DNA of 64,000 bases from Diadema setosum (taxonomy: Eukaryota > Echinodermata > Echinoidea > Diadematoida > Diadematidae), in NCBI GenBank assembly GCA_033980235.1, contig CM067068.1:35689546-35753545 (forward strand), written 5' to 3'. The position numbers were made by a program, and so were the translations under genes. Positions 56,050 through 64,000 of this stretch are shown here, one piece after another. Under the pieces are notes generated by a model that made no database searches, was not told the DNA's origin, and saw only the letters and a program-made list of their open reading frames with translations. Each line of letters starts with the position of its first letter. The stretch's first letter is position 1.

Positions 56050-56976
56050 CTATTCTGCCCCTACCAAATTTATGCGAATGTAACGTTTATGTGTATCTGT
56101 CACCCAGCGCCCCATCTGCTGGATTGCCTGTGAGTCAAAACCCGCTACTGCTGCCGCCGTGGCAGCACCTATTCGGAATGAGTGGGAGGTAAAACGCGAC
56201 TCTGGCATACTTAACATGGACATGCATTTCCTCAACACATCGGTGAACCGGCGTCTAGTCAAATGGCCCCCATCGAATCCGCAGAATAATGCGATCCCAC
56301 ATTGAGGTCTTACTGCCAAATAATGCACCACTGCCCGAACTGGACAGATGGGATTACCGGGTGCCTCTGGAATCATGATATAGCAACCCCGGCCATGTTG
56401 ATCTGTTTTAGAGGACCGAATGAAAATCCTTATGTGTCGCTCGGGAGACAGCCCGCACACTGCCACATCATCTGCTCGAAGGCTCACCTCAGCCGTTGAG
56501 CGAGAGGCACTGGTAAACTCACCAACTCTCAAAAATCCGAAAAATGCCACTAGGAAACAGGCTCGAAAAAGCATAGCATCATAGGACGTACAGACTGCCG
56601 GAAGACATGACAGCACTTTTTTCAGTATTGAGATCGTGATAGGACAGCGCGAATCGGCCCTCGAACGACATCGCCGGCAACCATCTAACAAACGACTGAC
56701 TACGAAATGCTTTGTTACATCAGGGAGTCCTTGCGCCCGCAAATGAAATGACAGACCAGAAACATATGTAACAATAGTGGAGGCTGCATAACCTTGCAAC
56801 GATAGATAAGAAATAAACAACGCTACCTGTTCATATGAGCATGGTGTATAAGATCCGGGAAAATAAATTGATATAAACTTACTAAAGGCCTCCTGAGCCT
56901 GATGATAAACTGCCTGAGTATTGCGGGCCCTAGATGCATCCATTAAGTCCGACCACTCTTGTTGAAGGTCTCCCAA
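56050..56976 (-). CDS. Tyrosine recombinase (YR) of Ngaro element
   Basis: 308 residues, full length. An N-terminal SAM-like core-binding region (about 10-100) precedes the catalytic domain with FLRVGEF (Arg150), SSKTDQ (Lys190), TSHSFRIGAAT (His265, Arg268), MGRW (Trp291) and RYIR (nucleophile Tyr299). All catalytic positions are filled. It integrates the element's circular DNA. It overlaps the end of the RNase H frame by 34 bp. The C-terminus holds a GTAGGG that could be a donor for splicing to the hydrolase, but phase does not fit simply. Confidence 0.9.
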   Translation of the reverse strand: MGDLQQEWSDLMDASRARNTQAVYHQAQEAFSKFISIYFPGSYTPCSYEQVALFISYLSLQGYAASTIVTYVSGLSFHLRAQGLPDVTKHFVVSRLLDGCRRCRSRADSRCPITISILKKVLSCLPAVCTSYDAMLFRACFLVAFFGFLRVGEFTSASRSTAEVSLRADDVAVCGLSPERHIRIFIRSSKTDQHGRGCYIMIPEAPGNPICPVRAVVHYLAVRPQCGIALFCGFDGGHLTRRRFTDVLRKCMSMLSMPESRFTSHSFRIGAATAAAVAGFDSQAIQQMGRWVTDTHKRYIRINLVGAE

Positions 56977-57545
56977 AGATGGGTTGGTAGCGGACCTGGT
57001 TCCAAATCCGCCTCCGGTGCCAGCAGACGGAAACGCTCGTTCTGGAAACGAGAAAGAGCGTCCGCGATGTTATTACGAGCCCCTGGGACATAGCGAGCAC
57101 CAAAACGTATGTTGTGCTGCAGGCAAGTGACCACTAGCTTCCTAATTAGCCCCATGATTAAAGGGCATTTCGACGTCTGAGAATTGATAACTGCAACAAC
57201 AGTTTGATTATCAGACCAGAACGACACACGCTTATTCTCCAGTTGTGATCCCCATAACAGTAACGCGACTACTATGGGGAAGAGCTCTAGCAGTGCTATG
57301 GAATACAAAGGGGTATGTACGCCGTCTGGCCACCTCCCCTGCGTCCATTTGCCTTGAAAGTAAGCACCAAAACCAATGCTCCCAGATGCATCTGTGTAGA
57401 AATGCAACTCGTCGTTGCTCCATGTATGATGATCTGGGAAAATGACCCTGCCGTTAAAGCTGCACAAAAAACTGCTGCCAAGCTTGCAGGTCGTCCCGCG
57501 CCCCGCGAGAAAGCCGGATCTTATAGTGCTGCTCGCGTACCCCAA
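56943..57545 (-). CDS. RNase H domain of Ngaro polyprotein
   Basis: SFNGRVIFPDHH is followed by FYTDASGSIGFGAYF (Asp), ALLELFPIVVALLLW (Glu), WSDNQTVVAVINSQ (Asp) and NNIADALSRFQ (Asp), the four acidic residues of RNase H. The frame differs by one base from the RT frame; the two would join in a run of six T (minus strand) at 57466-57471. It degrades the RNA of the RNA-DNA hybrid. Confidence 0.85.
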   Translation of the reverse strand: MGYASSTIRSGFLAGRGTTCKLGSSFLCSFNGRVIFPDHHTWSNDELHFYTDASGSIGFGAYFQGKWTQGRWPDGVHTPLYSIALLELFPIVVALLLWGSQLENKRVSFWSDNQTVVAVINSQTSKCPLIMGLIRKLVVTCLQHNIRFGARYVPGARNNIADALSRFQNERFRLLAPEADLEPGPLPTHLWETFNKSGRT

Positions 57546-58513
57546 TGGTCAAGTCTATTAAACGCCGTAGGAATGCTCGCCCCGGAGCTACAGCCCTGCA
57601 CACAAAGTTGAGACTACCTATGACCGATTGCAAGGCCCTACACGTCACCTTTTCCTTATTCAACATGATATTTATCATATCGAGAAGAGATGCCACCTTC
57701 TCTTGCGGTACGCGAACTATGGAAGCCTTGGAATCGATCAGCAGACCAAGGAATGTAATCGATGTGACCGGTCCCTCAGTCTTCTCATGTGCTATTGGTA
57801 TCCCAAGACGCTCGCATGTTGCCTTGAAACTACACATCAAGTGCCTACATTCAACCTCTGATCTACCCACAAAGAAGAAGTCATCAAGGTAATGCAATGT
57901 ATTTCTGGAACTTGCAACTACCTGACAACAATATTCCACAAATGAACTGAACTTCTCAAATACTGAACATGCAATTGAACACCCCATAGGCATACACTTA
58001 TCATAGTAGAATTTACCATCAATACTCATACCCAGTAAATCAAAATCGTCTGGATGCACAGGCAACAGGCGGAAAGCTGATTTTACATCAGCCTTCCCCA
58101 TGCATGAGCCAATGCCCACCTTTTGCACAAGTGCTATGGCATCATCAAAACTTGCATACACTACTGAACAGCTAGCCTGATCTATTTGACCGTTGACCGA
58201 GTTAGATTTTGGAGCTGAAAGGTTGTGGATCATCCGAAACTCTCCAGGAGTCTTCTTGGGCACGAGCCCTACTGGGGAACACCGGAAGTTATGAAAAGGA
58301 GGACGTTCAAAGGGCCCCTCGATACGACCTAATTCTATCTCTTTTTGCAATTTATTACGCAAAATTTCTTTATGTTCGTAAGCCGATAGCAAATTACGAG
58401 TTCTAACCGCTACCCGTTGACCTGTGTAACCAATACGAAACCCTTTAACAAAGCCTTCATGCAAAAATTGTGCATCTTGAGTATTAGTATAAGAGCGCAA
58501 AAAGGGGGTCATA
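57454..58513 (-). CDS. Reverse transcriptase of Ngaro element
   Basis: The ATG at 58513 lies 10 bp after the gag stop; an overlapping open stretch extends to 58761. Motifs: GLVPKKTPGEFRMIHNLSAP, GKADVKSAFRLLPVHP (Asp142), MPMGCSIACSVFEKF and LHYLDDFFFV (catalytic Asp210 and Asp211), then TFLGLLIDS. This is the DIRS/Ngaro RT pattern, copying element RNA into DNA. The frame stops at 57454, where the RNase H takes over one base out. Confidence 0.9.
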
Positions 58514-58522
58514 CGGTTCAAC

Positions 58523-59695
58523 TTAATCGGCGTTGTTGCTAGTGTTCTTTTTCCCAGTTCGCCCCTGTGGACATCGGAACCTGCCATGGGAGCTTTGTCC
58601 ACATCGCTCGCATGCGTGGACAAATGGACATTGCTTTCTGACACACTGCCCGCCATTGAAAGCGAAACAGTAGCGGCGACCTCCTGGTCGGCTCCCACTG
58701 CGATCTGATTGCCCGGCGAAACGAAAATTGGTCCGGCGAAAGCCAGCACTGCCGTGAGCAATAGGCTGCATCGTATACGGTGCGACAGCCGTCATCAGCC
58801 ACAGCTCGCTATCCAGCACCGCCCATGACCTAGTGGGTTCGCGTTCTTGCCTCAAGCGAAACTGGGTATCATATGTGCGCCAGCCATAGCCGGGGAAACG
58901 GGCAGCAGATCTAACGACGTCCATATACTTGAACAACTCTCTCGCCCGGGAACCGTGTCTCTCGGTATACACTGATGCGTATACAGTGAAGGCACTAGTC
59001 CACTGCTCTATGGTGGTAATTCGTGGGACTTTGCGCTGCGGCTGTAGTTGTAGTGCAGCACCTGAATATGTCAAAACCATAGGGGTTTGATCACTTTGAA
59101 TCGGGGCATTCTTGAGTAAACAACCCAAATCTACAAACTCGCCCTTCCATATCTTTTCTTTGATCGATATGGGAACCGTTGAACCTAGCTCTTCCCTAGG
59201 TGTCGACATCAGGGGAGGCTTCGGGAATCCAGTGTCTAACGACTGACCCTGTTCATCGACCTCGATCACAGGCATTTCATTAACCTTATGTACGGTCACC
59301 GTAGGCCAAGGCACTAGTAGCTCTTCATTTGGGTACTCACCGTTATCGCCAACCGCGCCACCCATGTCCTGCTCAGGCTGGGCCGTCACATGAGCTCTCC
59401 CGGCCGCCTGCCCCGTAGCACGGTCCTCCGTCTGCACCCTGTAGTCCGGCTGCCTAACAGCGGTACTTGCGCCGGGGCCCCGGCTTGTATTATGTTCGTC
59501 TGCTGGGCTTCGGGCCGCCGACCCCGCGGATCGCGAGGACACTGGAGGGGGAGTAGTCGTTGCTTCCCGGCGTGTACTGGGTGCGGGAGCATTCCGAGCA
59601 ATCCTCCTTGCTCTTGTCGGTACCGGAGGAGCGCTGGCCGATGCTGCAGCCCGTGAAGTTTTCCTCTGCGAATGTTTTGGCCTGTGCTTTGGCAT
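58523..59695 (-). CDS. Gag-like protein of Ngaro element
   Basis: Starting at MPKHRPKHSQRK (59695) it is 390 residues; an in-frame ATG at 59815 inside repeat A1 would add 40. The N-terminal third is basic, Ala/Pro/Arg-rich and probably disordered. The middle (TIEQWTSAFTVYASVYTERH, ARFPGYGWRTYDTQFRLRQE) is typical of DIRS/Ngaro gag. The C-terminus has a double zinc knuckle, CFAFNGGQCVRKQCPFVH and CERCGQSSHGRFRC, for nucleic-acid binding. Confidence 0.85.
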   Translation of the reverse strand: MPKHRPKHSQRKTSRAAASASAPPVPTRARRIARNAPAPSTRREATTTPPPVSSRSAGSAARSPADEHNTSRGPGASTAVRQPDYRVQTEDRATGQAAGRAHVTAQPEQDMGGAVGDNGEYPNEELLVPWPTVTVHKVNEMPVIEVDEQGQSLDTGFPKPPLMSTPREELGSTVPISIKEKIWKGEFVDLGCLLKNAPIQSDQTPMVLTYSGAALQLQPQRKVPRITTIEQWTSAFTVYASVYTERHGSRARELFKYMDVVRSAARFPGYGWRTYDTQFRLRQEREPTRSWAVLDSELWLMTAVAPYTMQPIAHGSAGFRRTNFRFAGQSDRSGSRPGGRRYCFAFNGGQCVRKQCPFVHACERCGQSSHGRFRCPQGRTGKKNTSNNAD

Positions 59696-59769
59696 GTTGG
59701 AATTTCCACTGCCTCTGATCGTAGCAAGAGTTGACGATTTTTGTATCCGAATGAATAGCTCTATACAAT

Positions 59770-60078
59770 AATTTAAGCGAGGGCCCGAAATTGATGCTCT
59801 CTCCGTGAAATCCACGTACAGAATGATCCCTTCTCACATTAACTGCTAAACTTTCCCACGCTAAATGTTCAGCTTTCCCACGCGCACTGTTAAGCGTACT
59901 AATGCGGTTGCGCCATCGGGAACCATCAAAGGAGATCATTCGTTCATGTTTTCGGCGGCGCTCTTTGCGTATGCCGCCTGCTCTCAGGCTCCGACTAGCG
60001 CCGGACGCCCTCAAAGGCAAAAAAACGAGTCAGTGAGCGAGTGTAAACCCCTTTTAACGACTAGCGCCGTTAAAGGAA
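59770..60078 (-). repeat. Ngaro A1 terminal repeat
   Basis: 309 bp at the 5' end of the element, ending GTTAAAGGAA at its outer edge. It presumably holds the promoter. The alternative gag start at 59815 lies in it. Confidence 0.9.
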
Positions 60079-60553
60079 ATAACTTGATCTCCAAATTAGT
60101 AAAATACCGTTCTAAACAAATTAAAGTATAATGTCCGTGATCACATACAGTTAGCTGAAAATTTTCAGTGATTAAAATCATTTTCTAAAAAGGAATATTT
60201 TTAAAGTTTTGCTCGAAACATTCCAAATCCTAGTATTTTCTTTGATTTTTTTTTTTTAGCTTTAATCGCAAATAGAAAACATGCATGAATGGTTGATTAT
60301 TTGCTGTGTTTTATTTAAGATAGAGCAACTTGTTTAACCCTGGTCCAGAAATATGGAAGCAGGGAAAGGTAGTATGGGGAGGGATTCAATACAAATTCAG
60401 CTAATAAATTTAGACCCATCGCATCTAAACAAAAGTACTTCAAAGAATCCTAACGAGGTTTGTTGTACGAATATTCATTCTCCAAAGCGTGTGGGGTTTT
60501 TTTTCTGTTTTTTTTCTTTTGATACGGATGTATGTGTGTATTGCTTATTTATG
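60079..60553. other. Intergenic, no recognised gene
   Basis: AT-rich, with poly-T near 60247 and 60496-60518. An open stretch around 60353-60682 matches nothing recognised. Confidence 0.5.
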
Positions 60554-61766
60554 TACAAACCTTCTCTGCGATCTCGTTCTAGTCCACGTGAGTCTTGTAT
60601 CATTCCACGCTCTTTGGGGTGTTTAATCCCAAGAGAAGATTTTCTAAGCATGAAGTATAGGATTGGTCATTGTATTACATAGAAGCCATAATTTGCATTC
60701 CTTACACAGCACTGATGCTTATCCTTCAGAAACCTCTTTGACACCTGTATGGACAGCTTTCAGTAAAGTTTTGCACACCTTAACCCATGAAAATGTCATA
60801 TCACTAAAGCTTGAAAGAATACTAAGATTAGGAAAAATGCGTTGATTTTCAACGTTATTGACATGTGGAAACAGAAAAAAAAAATCCGTATCACCTTAAC
60901 TTCCTCGCATGTGAAGCTATGCCATAACTTCAAGGTCTTTTGACCTCTCTTAAGCTTCCACAAAGAAGGTATTCTGATGAGGGGCTCATAAAACATATAA
61001 AATTTACACCGTACGTCGTAACGTCGGATTCTAGGTTCGTCATTGCAGATGCAATATCTTGGACACCTGATAACGACAAACAGACCATTATAACATTTAT
61101 AATATAAGATTGGTTAATCATTGAAAGATTGAATTACACTGACGGGACGCATATAACATTTTAAACTCGAAATGATCTCTAGGAGTAAACAAAGTATCAA
61201 TAAAAGATAATCCCTTCGAACAGGACAAATGTTCGTCACTCTGTGCCATCGGACAGTTCTTAGTCATTGTGAGTACAAGTGATCTCATAATTCTCCTCAG
61301 ATGTGTTGCAGTGTACATCAGAGGAGTCTGCCCAGCAAAACGTTCTTGTAACTGTTAACTTTTTCATTTGTTTGGTCATCGTTTTCTGACTGAGCCTATC
61401 AACTTATCCAAACAGTCGGTAAGAACTTGGTTGGGAAACATTGTTAATCATGTTTTAGTTTAAAGATTAAAAACGTCTGACTATATCTGTAAGTGGCCTT
61501 TTGTTACTTATTTTCTATCGTCCTCTTTTATCACCATATGTCTATTGTCAGCTGTATACGTTCCAAAAGGAATGCAATTATAACATGTTAGCACCTTCCT
61601 ATTAAAGGACGTCAAACCCCATAACTGTATGGTAAAATGCTTTTTAAGATTCACCGCTCCTATCTCTAGCATATACAGAAATGTGAAATGATAGTAACGT
61701 AAATTCTGCAGTGACTGGACAGATAACCAGTACGCTGATACACCTCATGGTGGACTGTACTATACC

Positions 61767-61812
61767 AGTACTAGAAGAAGAAGAAGAAGAAGAAGAAGAC
61801 GAAGAAGAAGAT
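61767..61812. repeat. (GAA)n microsatellite
   Basis: A GAA array with one GAC interruption, absent at the matching place (about 5830) of copy 1. Confidence 0.9.
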
Positions 61813-62666
61813 ATATTTGTACACAACAACTAAGAGTGTGAGGTATGACAAAATTTGTCAAACATATAATATTTAACGTCCTCTCCTTTAGCTCCTCTTC
61901 GGGAGAAGATTCCTTATCCATCTTTGGCATCATTATTGCACTTTTCATGTTTCTTGTCAAACGCCACTGCATGTGCTAGGTGTTCTTTCTCTCTTGACTC
62001 TATGTGTTATCCACAATAAACTTCGCCCTCATGCATGTTGCAGTCTTGCAAGTAACGTTCTTTTCGTTTTCGTTTTTCTTTTCTCGACGTGGTCCACTGA
62101 AAATTCTAATGTGTGTGTTCCAATATATAACGTCTTCTGATTAAACATAAAACAATACATTTGGTTACGTTTCTGACAAATAATGCATGATAGAGAGATA
62201 AAAATTGAATTGTAAAGTCAAATGCCTCCGTATATATTTCTATTGTTGCACTTTTTACTGACTTCTTGTTCTGATCAGGCTCTGAATCCATTATCTCAAT
62301 AGAAAAGGAAAAGCCATCCCTTTTTTAGATATTGCTGACTAGTGGACCGTTCAGATTTGAGGATTGTCTTTCAGTCAAATTTTGGGTCAGGAGAATGCAT
62401 GTCAATTAGTTGTTTTATAGTTCATGCTTTCAATATTTTCTTCTCTTAATTACAAAACATGAATTATACTTGAAACTCACAATATCATGGCGTATAGTGA
62501 CCAAGGAAAAGAAAACAAAAACAGTAATGGAAAATATGTCGAAATATTCATGACATATCATACCAAGTAAACAGTACAAGTAGTTCAAATCACATGATGT
62601 TGATTGATGATTATATGAATTGTAAGTTGTTTTGTTTCTCTCTTGCTTCCTAACTATCAAGACACC

Positions 62667-62735
62667 ATGCAGGCCTACCCAGTTGGACAATATGTTACCA
62701 TTTCATCGATTGATAGAGTCAGAACAGTTGCGAAG
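62667..62735 (+). CDS. Exon 1 of a tandem MS4A-like paralogue (partial gene)
   Basis: Encodes MQAYPVGQYVTISSIDRVRT and VAK, 15 of 23 residues identical to the first gene's exon 1, with the same length, phase 0 and GC donor (AAG followed by GCAAGA). The rest of the gene must lie right of 64000. The alternative, an isolated duplicated exon, cannot be excluded here. Confidence 0.7.
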
Positions 62736-62897
62736 GCAAGATATATTAAAACTAAACTTCATGAGTCATTCATTCTTTTTTTCCAGGAGAGATGAAACGA
62801 TTCGAGTATAATTCGAATTGTGATCATGTTGAAAATTTGCATGAAGGAATTGTTATTAAACTCATAGAGTTTAAGATTCAATTCATGCATAATGCCC

Positions 62898-62933
62898 ATA
62901 TATATATACATATATATGGATATATATATACAC

Positions 62934-62964
<31 letters not shown>
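62898..62964. repeat. (TA)n-rich stretch
   Basis: Interrupted TA runs that form the target of the MITE beginning at 62965. Confidence 0.9.
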
Positions 62965-62968
<4 letters not shown>

Positions 62969-63212
62969 GAGTTTGTTTGCAAAAACCGATAAGTCCATAT
63001 TTGCCAAATGGAGATATTTGCGATTAAAGGTCAAGAAAAATAAAGAGAATAATAAGAAAAATTTTGCTTCTTTTGACCATAACTTCAAAAATACACCTTT
63101 ATATGTAGTGACCAACATATCATTTAAAAGGTATTATTTTGTACTTTATGACAGAGGCCGTACATCAAAATCTTCAAAACTGGACTTATCGGTTTTTGCA
63201 AACAAAGTCTTC

Positions 63213-63213
<1 letters not shown>
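62965..63213 (+). mobile_element. ~245-bp TA-targeting MITE, copy 2
   Basis: TGAAGAGTTTGTTTGCAAAA to TTTTTGCAAACAAAGTCTTCA-like right end. It aligns along its length with 19189-19433. Confidence 0.8.

Positions 63214-63266
<53 letters not shown>
63213..63266. repeat. (TA)n-(GA)n microsatellite
   Basis: Separates the two oppositely oriented MITE copies. Confidence 0.9.
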
Positions 63267-63269
<3 letters not shown>

Positions 63270-63491
63270 GCAAAACCGATAAGTCCATTTTCGGGGATTT
63301 TGAAATACGGTCTCTGTCATAAAGTAATATCTTTTCAGTGATATATTGCTCACTACATATAAAGGCACATTTTTGACGTTATGGTCAATAGGAGCAAAAT
63401 TTTTTCTTATTATTCACTTTATTTTGCTTGACCTTCATTTAACCCCATTTGGCAAATAAGGACTTATCGTTTTTTGCACACAAACTCTTCA
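63267..63491 (-). mobile_element. ~245-bp TA-targeting MITE, copy 3 (reversed)
   Basis: Starts TTCGCAAAACCGATAAGTCC and runs to TTTTTGCACACAAACTCTTCA, in reverse orientation to copy 2. More diverged and missing part of the left end. Confidence 0.7.
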
Positions 63492-64000
63492 TTTATGTTA
63501 TGTATAGTTAAATAAACGCTGCAGCAAAAGGATTCGAATGTCGGGGGAGGACAATTTTCTGAAAATGACATGACATAATTATTCCCTTACTCTTCCACCT
63601 TAATGTCATATATAACATGCCTTATAACAGTACTCGGTAGCGGAGATATCGATGATATTATTAGCGCATGTCGAGTGGCTTAACTCTTTATGTGCCATGG
63701 TGAAAACCCCCTGCGTGCCACGTTATTCCGAGACACGAAGGTAGTCATGCTTTGAGAAAGAATTCTGTTTTTCTAATTTGTATAACCTCTACAAATTTAT
63801 GTTAAGATGGGCATAATAGTAGACAAAGTTAAAGAGGAATGCAAAACTTTGTTTCGATATGAATTTTATGACGAATCTATTTCCAATTTCTCTTTCGAAT
63901 GACCAGTTGCTACATTACTGTAAAGGCATGACTTTTGCACATAAAACCGTGACAGAAACTTAGAATGTACGAGCAAATCTAGTTGGGAACACCGCTTGAT
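63492..64000. other. Window edge, no recognised feature
   Basis: Presumed first intron of the paralogue. No exon could be supported. Confidence 0.4.

Larger units (their letters stand above)
52054..60078 (-). mobile_element. Ngaro-type tyrosine-recombinase retrotransposon
   Basis: Read on the minus strand it runs A1 (60078-59770), gag, RT, RNase H, tyrosine recombinase, SGNH hydrolase, B1 (54589-53771), A2 (53770-53461), a 592-bp stretch, and B2 (52868-52054). A1 with A2 and B1 with B2 are near-identical direct repeats, the split direct repeats of Ngaro-group DIRS elements. Such elements integrate circular DNA by recombinase, without target duplication, and none is seen. Near-identity of the repeats marks a recent insertion. 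Confidence 0.9.
60554..62890. repeat. Upstream duplicated segment, copy 2
   Basis: Matches 4221-6945 from TACAAACCTTCTCTGCG through the exon-1 region. It has one copy of the ~180-bp unit instead of three, no LINE scrap, no element T, and a private (GAA)n tract (61767-61812). Similarity stops near 62890, where TA repeats and a MITE begin. Confidence 0.8.

Noticed and set aside
60353..60682. 109-codon open frame between Ngaro and the duplicated segment
   Set aside because: No motif, crosses poly-T; partly inside the duplicated non-coding segment.

Overview
The window looks like nuclear DNA of an invertebrate deuterostome, most likely an echinoderm such as a sea urchin. The grounds are an intron-rich MS4A-type gene, AT-rich intergenic sequence full of (CA)n, (TA)n and (ATT)n tracts, many small inverted-repeat transposons, CR1/Jockey-type LINEs and an Ngaro-type tyrosine-recombinase retrotransposon. 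The species is inferred, not proven. No operons, rRNA genes, convincing tRNA genes or CRISPR arrays were seen.

Host gene. One eight-exon gene on the + strand (6701-26208) encodes a predicted 285-residue, four-pass membrane protein of the MS4A (CD20/FcepsilonRI-beta-like) family. All coding junctions keep phase. The first intron uses a GC donor, and so does a second copy of exon 1 at 62667-62735, which begins a tandem paralogue running off the right edge. About 2.3 kb upstream of each exon 1 is shared, so the locus arose by tandem duplication.

Layout. 1-420 is a degenerate short-motif array. 443-4340 is a tandem array of ~180-bp units split by a transposon (element T), which itself carries another insert (R). 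4340-6700 is the duplicated upstream region, with a LINE scrap in this copy only. 6701-26208 is the gene. Its introns hold a second T copy in opposite orientation (9947-12292), nested elements W and S (12872-16220), nested elements Z and Y (16258-17503), another Y (20017-20706), LINE scraps and small TTAA-flanked elements. 26209-30880 is mostly featureless apart from a foldback element (28902-29815). 30882-35813 is a full-length LINE with open ORFs. 36123-45415 is an older LINE split by four successive insertions. 47928-51925 holds two Y copies, one containing a copy of X. 52054-60078 is a near-complete minus-strand Ngaro element with gag, RT, RNase H, tyrosine recombinase and SGNH hydrolase reading frames and split direct repeats. 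60554-62890 is the second duplicated upstream region. The last kilobase holds two copies of a TA-targeting small element.

The window works as a layered insertion record. Y lies inside one X copy and X lies inside another Y copy, and each supplies the other's empty target site, so target duplications can be read directly. The two near-identical repeat pairs of the Ngaro element and the open ORFs of the LINE mark the youngest insertions.
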